DNA of 64,000 nt from Skeletonema tropicum (Eukaryota; Bacillariophyta; Thalassiosirophyceae; Thalassiosirales; Thalassiosiraceae), in contig CM074141.1 in the NCBI GenBank assembly GCA_037178625.1, positions 2,356,001 through 2,420,000 of the forward strand. Reading direction: 5' to 3'. The notes beneath the pieces are model-generated. The model had not been told where the DNA came from. It did no database searches and worked only from the letters and a program-made list of their open reading frames with translations. How positions within the stretch are numbered: the first letter of the stretch is position 1; each line of letters begins with the position of its first letter. The translations under genes and the position numbers were made by a program. Below, one piece after another: positions 60,001 through 64,000 of this stretch.

Positions 60001-60135
60001 AGCCAATAATAGGCCGATTCTTTTGGTTCAAAGACCAACAGTCTTCCATTTAGTTAGTTTAGAACGCCTGTGCAACTATCACCATGTCACTGATATTGGT
60101 CGGGAGGTACGCTCGGCCATCACGCATCACACACT
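60001..60135. repeat. Diverged direct repeat, left member
   Basis: CAATAATAGGCCGATTC, TTGGTTCAAAGACCAACA, TTTAGTTAGTTTAGAACGCC and CTCGGCCATCACGCATCACA recur in the same order at 61292-61467. Possibly remnants of LTRs or of a short non-autonomous element 1.3 kb long. The ORF 60023-60379 overlaps this repeat and looks like chance. Confidence 0.75.
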
Positions 60136-61291
60136 AACAAAAAAACATCTCCACCATGACGAATCCGTCGGCAAACCATGGTACTATCGGACCAACACAC
60201 CCCAAAACATGGTAAACAACACTCTGTCTAACTTAATTTTTTGTGCAGATTCCGTTTCTGTAAGCGTCGGTGGCCGAATCGAAGTCTTTGTGATGTATAC
60301 GGCTCTAACCTACGCAGACATGAAATCCGCACATGCTGGGCAACTTCATAATATACTCATATTTAACAGAATTCGGTAATTTAATAGCCATGGTGCATTA
60401 CACACTCCTTCTATATATTATGTTAATGGATATTTATTATCAGTTTTATTGATTACATGCCAATTTCATGTAATAATGGAGTAGTAGGCCGAATCATGCG
60501 CTGATGTTTTGATGCCATCCAGTAGGAATGGTGTTGTTAGGAGTCGTATAATAACCTGAATCCACTGTATAACGCTCACAACAGATGTCTATTGGTGTTG
60601 TGGGGTGAAAGGGTCCCCTACTTGCAGGATGAACACAACCAATATCACTTCAAATACTCGTGTATGTGATGGCATTGGGCTCTTCATTTCCCCCAAAAAA
60701 ATGCTATATACCAACTAGTCTAATATTGTTGTAGCCGCAATGAAATAGAGATATCTACACCAACCACGTTGATTGCTATATTATAGTCATCACCTCACAG
60801 ACTTTTGGCACCCTCTCATTTCATTTTCTGTCAGATATATGCATTCTCCTTTTTGATGTATTTTGTGGAAAATATCCATTTTCACCACCTACATTCACCA
60901 TGCCGCTGCATGCGTCATATAACGCCCAGGCACGCTATCAAAGGGATATATAACCGCCTAATAGTATAAAGTTGGCGTCTGCAAACCAGTTCGGTGGCGG
61001 CGCACCTCCTACTATTCACCTGAAGACCATGACGGAAGTGCATTATCGCACCGATGTCAACATGCCATTTTCCGGCACCTCTACTTTGGTGCCATGATAT
61101 GTAGCGATGGCGTCGGCCGGAAAAGAATCAAGGGCACCACTTCATAGAAATGCTATTTGAGAGTGTGTTGCTGCAGCGGGACCGTCTAAATTTATGTTTA
61201 GGTAGTGTATTATGGTGTCGGCATGTACTGGGTAACCAGAAGATGCCCACACCCCGGATCCACCCCGGGTGGCGTCTTTACCACGTAACTA
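60136..61291. other. No gene seen
   Basis: AT-rich stretch between the two direct repeats. Short frames only, and no protein motif, RNA gene or element terminus recognised. Confidence 0.5.
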
Positions 61292-61467
61292 TGTCAATAA
61301 TAGGTCGATTCATTTGGTTCAAAGACCAACAACCTTCCATTTAGTTAGTTTAGAACGCCTCTGCAACGTGGCATGGTGGTATTCCGACCATTCTCCAAGA
61401 TATTGTGGGTACTAATTCAGTAGCACTGGCATCGTCGGCCCGGGGTGCTCGGCCATCACGCATCACA
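61292..61467. repeat. Diverged direct repeat, right member
   Basis: Partner of 60001-60135, with a ~40-bp extra segment before the CTCGGCCATCACGC block. Confidence 0.75.
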
Positions 61468-61736
61468 TGTTGATGAATGCTTTTGCCAACTAACGTAGAT
61501 AACCGGTTAGAGATGACTGTCACTTGATAGTGCAGTCAGGCTTGTAATGCTTAGAAGCATACGCTCAGCGAACACGAGGTTCTGGACTGCACGACAGTCA
61601 TCTCGGCGCTAGCGACTTTCATTATGTTGATGAATGCTTTTGCCAACTAACGTAGATAACCGGTTATCTACGTTAGTTGGCAAAAGCATTCATCAACATA
61701 ATGAAAGTCGCTAGTTAGCAAAAGCATTCATCAACA
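61467..61736. repeat. Fold-back cluster: 43-bp repeat in several orientations
   Basis: The 43-nt word beginning ATGTTGATGAATGC and ending AACCGGTTA is at 61467-61509 and again at 61624-61666. Its inverse forms the right arm of the palindrome, and a partial inverse follows at 61718-61736. Between the direct copies lies a hairpin with nested arms: GAGATGACTGTC (61510-61521) with 61593-61604, and GTGCAGTC (61530-61537) with 61585-61592. This looks like a fold-back MITE or its rearranged remains. Confidence 0.85.
61609..61714. repeat. Perfect 106-bp palindrome without spacer
   Basis: The sequence is its own reverse complement from CTAGCGACTTTC to GAAAGTCGCTAG, centred between 61661 and 61662 on AACC|GGTT. 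The next outer base pair does not match. Confidence 0.95.
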
Positions 61737-61894
61737 CGTCGCCAAGCAGTTTAAATATGTACAATACTTAATACTTATTGTCCAGCCAGGACGTAAGGCA
61801 CAAGGGTAAGCAAAGAGGCTACAACTCTACAAGTCAGCAGACAAACAACTCAAAAGCAAAAGAGCTCGAGATCATCTTCTAAAAGAAGAGAATC

Positions 61895-62791
61895 ATGGTC
61901 ACGCTAATCCGGACGTTCAAGATCAAGAGAGTCATCAGGTCGTCGAATCCGATTCAGCGTGGGGAATCTTCGATGACCAAGATTTCAGCGGTGGCACAAA
62001 CTCCAGCGAATGTTACGACTAGCGACGTTCATCATGGTCAACTAAAAATGACAGTGAATATTGCAACTGATGATGAAAAGTTGAACAGCAAGAAAGAGAG
62101 AGCACCATCTGATAACATGTCAACTTCATCACAACCATCAAAGGCCTCTTCCTCCGATGCTAACACGTCTGATGCCAGATCTACATCTGCAGCGGTGAAT
62201 TCCTCAGAGGAGAAAAATATCCAAGCGCAATCCGATCGAAAGCGAAAATCCTCATCGGATGGGGAGCCGGCTCCAAAGAAAGCTGCAAGAAAAAGCCGCA
62301 TATGCTCAGCTGATGGATGTACAAATCATGCTAAGAATGGAGGAGTATGCATTAGGCACGGAGCAAAGGTTAAACGATGCAGCAGCGATGGATGTAAGAA
62401 TATAGTTCAGATAGGAGGATTGTGCATTAGGCATGGGGCAAAGAAGAAGCGATGCAGCAGCGATGGATGCACAAACCATGTCGTCAGAGGAGGAGTGTGC
62501 ATGAGGCATGGGGCAAAGATCAAACGATGCAGCAGCGATGGATGCAATAATTATGCCCAGATTGGAGGAGTGTGTAGAAGGCATGGAGCAAAGAAGAAAC
62601 TATGCAATAGTGAAGGATGTACTAATAAAGCTAAGAATGGAGGAGTGTGCATTAGGCACGGCGCAAAGAAAAAGGTGAAACTATGCAGCAGTGATGGATG
62701 TACAAATCAAGCTATTCGAGGAGGAGTATGTACCAAGCACGGGGCAAAAGTCTTTGCAATAGGCAAGGGTGCTCAAACCAAGCTGCCTTAG
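61895..62791 (+). CDS. C-x4-C-x9-C-x2-H zinc-repeat protein, 298 residues
   Basis: The N-terminal ~135 residues are Ser/Thr-rich and disordered, with a bipartite basic signal (DRKRKSSSDGEPAPKKAARK) suggesting nuclear location. Six repeats follow from about residue 137, each like RCSSDGCTNHVVRGGVCMRHGAK, with all Cys and His in place. The frame then gives a short non-repeat tail. A one-base shift at about 62748 would instead continue with a seventh, weaker repeat (CNRQGCSNQAALGEVCRRYG, His replaced by Tyr) and RCSYVVG to 62913. The gene therefore seems to have lost its last repeats, but the six-repeat protein is open and may be functional. It lacks the MSTKRKQ N-terminus of the two paralogues at 50-54 kb. 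Confidence 0.8.
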   Translation: MVTLIRTFKIKRVIRSSNPIQRGESSMTKISAVAQTPANVTTSDVHHGQLKMTVNIATDDEKLNSKKERAPSDNMSTSSQPSKASSSDANTSDARSTSAAVNSSEEKNIQAQSDRKRKSSSDGEPAPKKAARKSRICSADGCTNHAKNGGVCIRHGAKVKRCSSDGCKNIVQIGGLCIRHGAKKKRCSSDGCTNHVVRGGVCMRHGAKIKRCSSDGCNNYAQIGGVCRRHGAKKKLCNSEGCTNKAKNGGVCIRHGAKKKVKLCSSDGCTNQAIRGGVCTKHGAKVFAIGKGAQTKLP

Positions 62792-62913
62792 GAGAAGTGT
62801 GTCGGAGGTATGGGGAAAGACGAAAACAAAATGGAGCGCAGGTCAAAAGATGCAGCTATGTTGTAGGTACAAGTAGTAGGAAGAACAAAGTTAAATCAAG
62901 AGTATGTACATAA
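62792..62913 (+). pseudogene. Out-of-frame 3' remnant of the zinc-repeat gene
   Basis: In the other frame this reads GEVCRRYGERRKQNGAQVKRCSY and ends KSRVCT. It is eroded repeat sequence, no longer joined to the 61895 frame. Confidence 0.65.
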
Positions 62914-63098
62914 TAAAGGACATGCAAATCCGTTCGTACGTGAGGAATATCTATTCGAATCTCCGGCGAGAAAGTTTTGATTTCCCGCTGAGTAACAAAT
63001 AAACATACCCCATTATTTCATACTTTGTAGACAAGAATACTTAGGTTCCATATGAACACTATCCCCCTCCATCCTTCCTCCCAACTCGTAACTGCCCC
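62914..63098. other. Intergenic, nothing recognised
   Basis: Convergent 3' ends of the zinc-repeat and phosphatase genes. AT-rich, no clear terminator motif. Confidence 0.5.
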
Positions 63099-64000
63099 TT
63101 ATTTCTTAGTATGCTTCCCAAAACCACCATAAACCACAACAATACTCTTTGGATCAATCATATAAACCTTCTTCCCATCCTCCAACGTAACCTCCCCCAA
63201 CGTCACCATGACCGTCCCACCATTCACCAACTTCTTCTTCTTGGAAATGTGCTCCACACTCCTTGGCAAAAACAATTGAAAGAACGAACGAAAGAACAAC
63301 GAGTGCCCCACCGCCACAATCACATCCTTATCACATTTCGACGAAAATACATCCGATGCAAACTGATTGAGACGAATCAATCCCGTTGAATCCAAAGCCT
63401 TGTTACCAGTGTGATATTGGGTATCCACCAATTTCGAAAATTTGTCCACTGGAACACCTGGAATATTCCTATCACACCACGTGGGATGAGCCACCCCCCG
63501 TGGTGGTAAAATAGTCTGCGCATCTGGATTAAATGATATCTCTTGTAATGATGGCAATAACAAGATATCATCACCAGCATGCTGTGCTGCAAATCGATCA
63601 CTTAATCCAATTGCCGCAGTGGATATTGCCCTACGTAAATTGGATGACACTACCATGGAATTATTCCCCTTGGCGTCTTTTTCATCAACACCTACATTCA
63701 ACAATTCACGAATGGCCATTTCCTCCCGTCCATCCAAAATGTTCCCACTACCCAAGCGAAGTTGTTCCTTTTGTAAAAATTTTCTCAATCCTTCAATCTG
63801 CGAAACGCCCTTGGTACTGAGTGCGCTATCAAAGAACCAACTTTGATCATCCTTCCCGGCTATGAAAAAGTAGGCCTCGGTTAACAATGCCTTGATCATG
63901 TTGGGAATGTAGAATAGAATGAAGAGGACAATGTTTCGTCCGCCGGGGTTGAAGGTGTCATTCCATGTGGATTCTCCGTGACGGATTAAAATGACAGTTT
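63099..64000 (-). CDS. Histidine phosphatase / phosphoglycerate-mutase-like protein, 5' end beyond window
   Basis: The frame is open to the window edge and continues past it. ATG 63899 is internal, because 20-30 codons earlier the frame reads VILIRHGESTWND, the RHG signature whose His is phosphorylated in this superfamily. A hydrophobic segment (IVLFILFYIPNMI) follows. Then come ALSTKGVSQIEGLRKFL, VVSSNLRRAISTAAI (the second phosphate-binding Arg) and VAVGHSLFFRSFF (the second catalytic His), in the normal order. It likely hydrolyses a phosphate ester; the substrate cannot be told from sequence. The hydrophobic insert right after the RHG motif is unusual. About 300 residues are visible to the stop. 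Confidence 0.85.
   Translation of the reverse strand, partial: TVILIRHGESTWNDTFNPGGRNIVLFILFYIPNMIKALLTEAYFFIAGKDDQSWFFDSALSTKGVSQIEGLRKFLQKEQLRLGSGNILDGREEMAIRELLNVGVDEKDAKGNNSMVVSSNLRRAISTAAIGLSDRFAAQHAGDDILLLPSLQEISFNPDAQTILPPRGVAHPTWCDRNIPGVPVDKFSKLVDTQYHTGNKALDSTGLIRLNQFASDVFSSKCDKDVIVAVGHSLFFRSFFQLFLPRSVEHISKKKKLVNGGTVMVTLGEVTLEDGKKVYMIDPKSIVVVYGGFGKHTKK

Noticed and set aside
60023..60379. 118-residue ORF
   Set aside because: It starts inside a direct repeat, has no motif and its composition resembles random AT-rich frames.
61510..61608. tRNA-like fold between the 43-bp repeats
   Set aside because: The arms pair, but there is no proper TTCRA arm, A box or anticodon loop; better read as a nested hairpin.

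Overview
The window looks like nuclear DNA of a diatom (stramenopile). Three things suggest this. Two gene families carry N-terminal signal peptides ending in an AF motif (ALA|FGP, ATA|FQP), like the ASAFAP-type bipartite plastid presequence of diatoms. Genes have short GT-AG introns of about 115-410 nt. The mobile elements are Ty3/gypsy, a Copia relative of the type common in diatoms, and a Helitron-like element with a PIF1 helicase fragment. No bacterial operon structure, rRNA, tRNA or CRISPR was recognised.

Positions 1-18.4 kb are a graveyard of nested mobile elements. A minus-strand gypsy element (Gag 5986-7638; protease-RT-RNase H 3969-5964; rest of RNase H and integrase 1-1311) is split by the first of three almost identical 2.66 kb elements (1312-3968, 8184-10841, 14706-17362). 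The second copy cuts a frameshifted ABC-transporter membrane-domain gene (10842-11967). A decayed Copia pol fragment lies at 12218-13620.

About 18.4-19.7 kb holds a SET-like gene fragment, a 35-base T run and a 500-N assembly gap. From 19732 to 50718 runs a head-to-tail array of a ~2.33 kb unit: thirteen gene copies plus the tail of one more. Each unit carries one three-exon gene for a 382-residue subtilisin-like (S8) protease with an intact Asp/His/Ser triad and a likely plastid-targeting presequence. Seven copies are open throughout. The others carry indels whose density rises toward the gap, which looks technical.

The array ends abruptly inside a gene for a protein of ~25-residue C-x4-C-x9-C-x2-H repeats (WRKY19-like zinc repeats). 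From 50.7 to 54.8 kb this gene type and a divergently transcribed Qc-SNARE occur in duplicated pairs. The first pair is decayed. In the second the SNARE is intact and the zinc-repeat gene has one frameshift. From 55 to 60 kb a DUF218-like gene with a plastid-type presequence is followed by a 1.2 kb duplicate of its promoter and 5' half, giving a truncated chimeric copy. A 19-bp motif is shared by the SNARE/zinc-repeat and DUF218 promoters. The last part holds a diverged ~135-bp repeat pair, a perfect 106-bp palindrome, a third zinc-repeat gene (61895-62791) and the 3' part of a histidine-phosphatase gene that runs off the window end.

The genes do not form one pathway. The main biological theme is recent amplification: of the protease array, of the 2.66 kb element, and of promoter-containing gene pieces.
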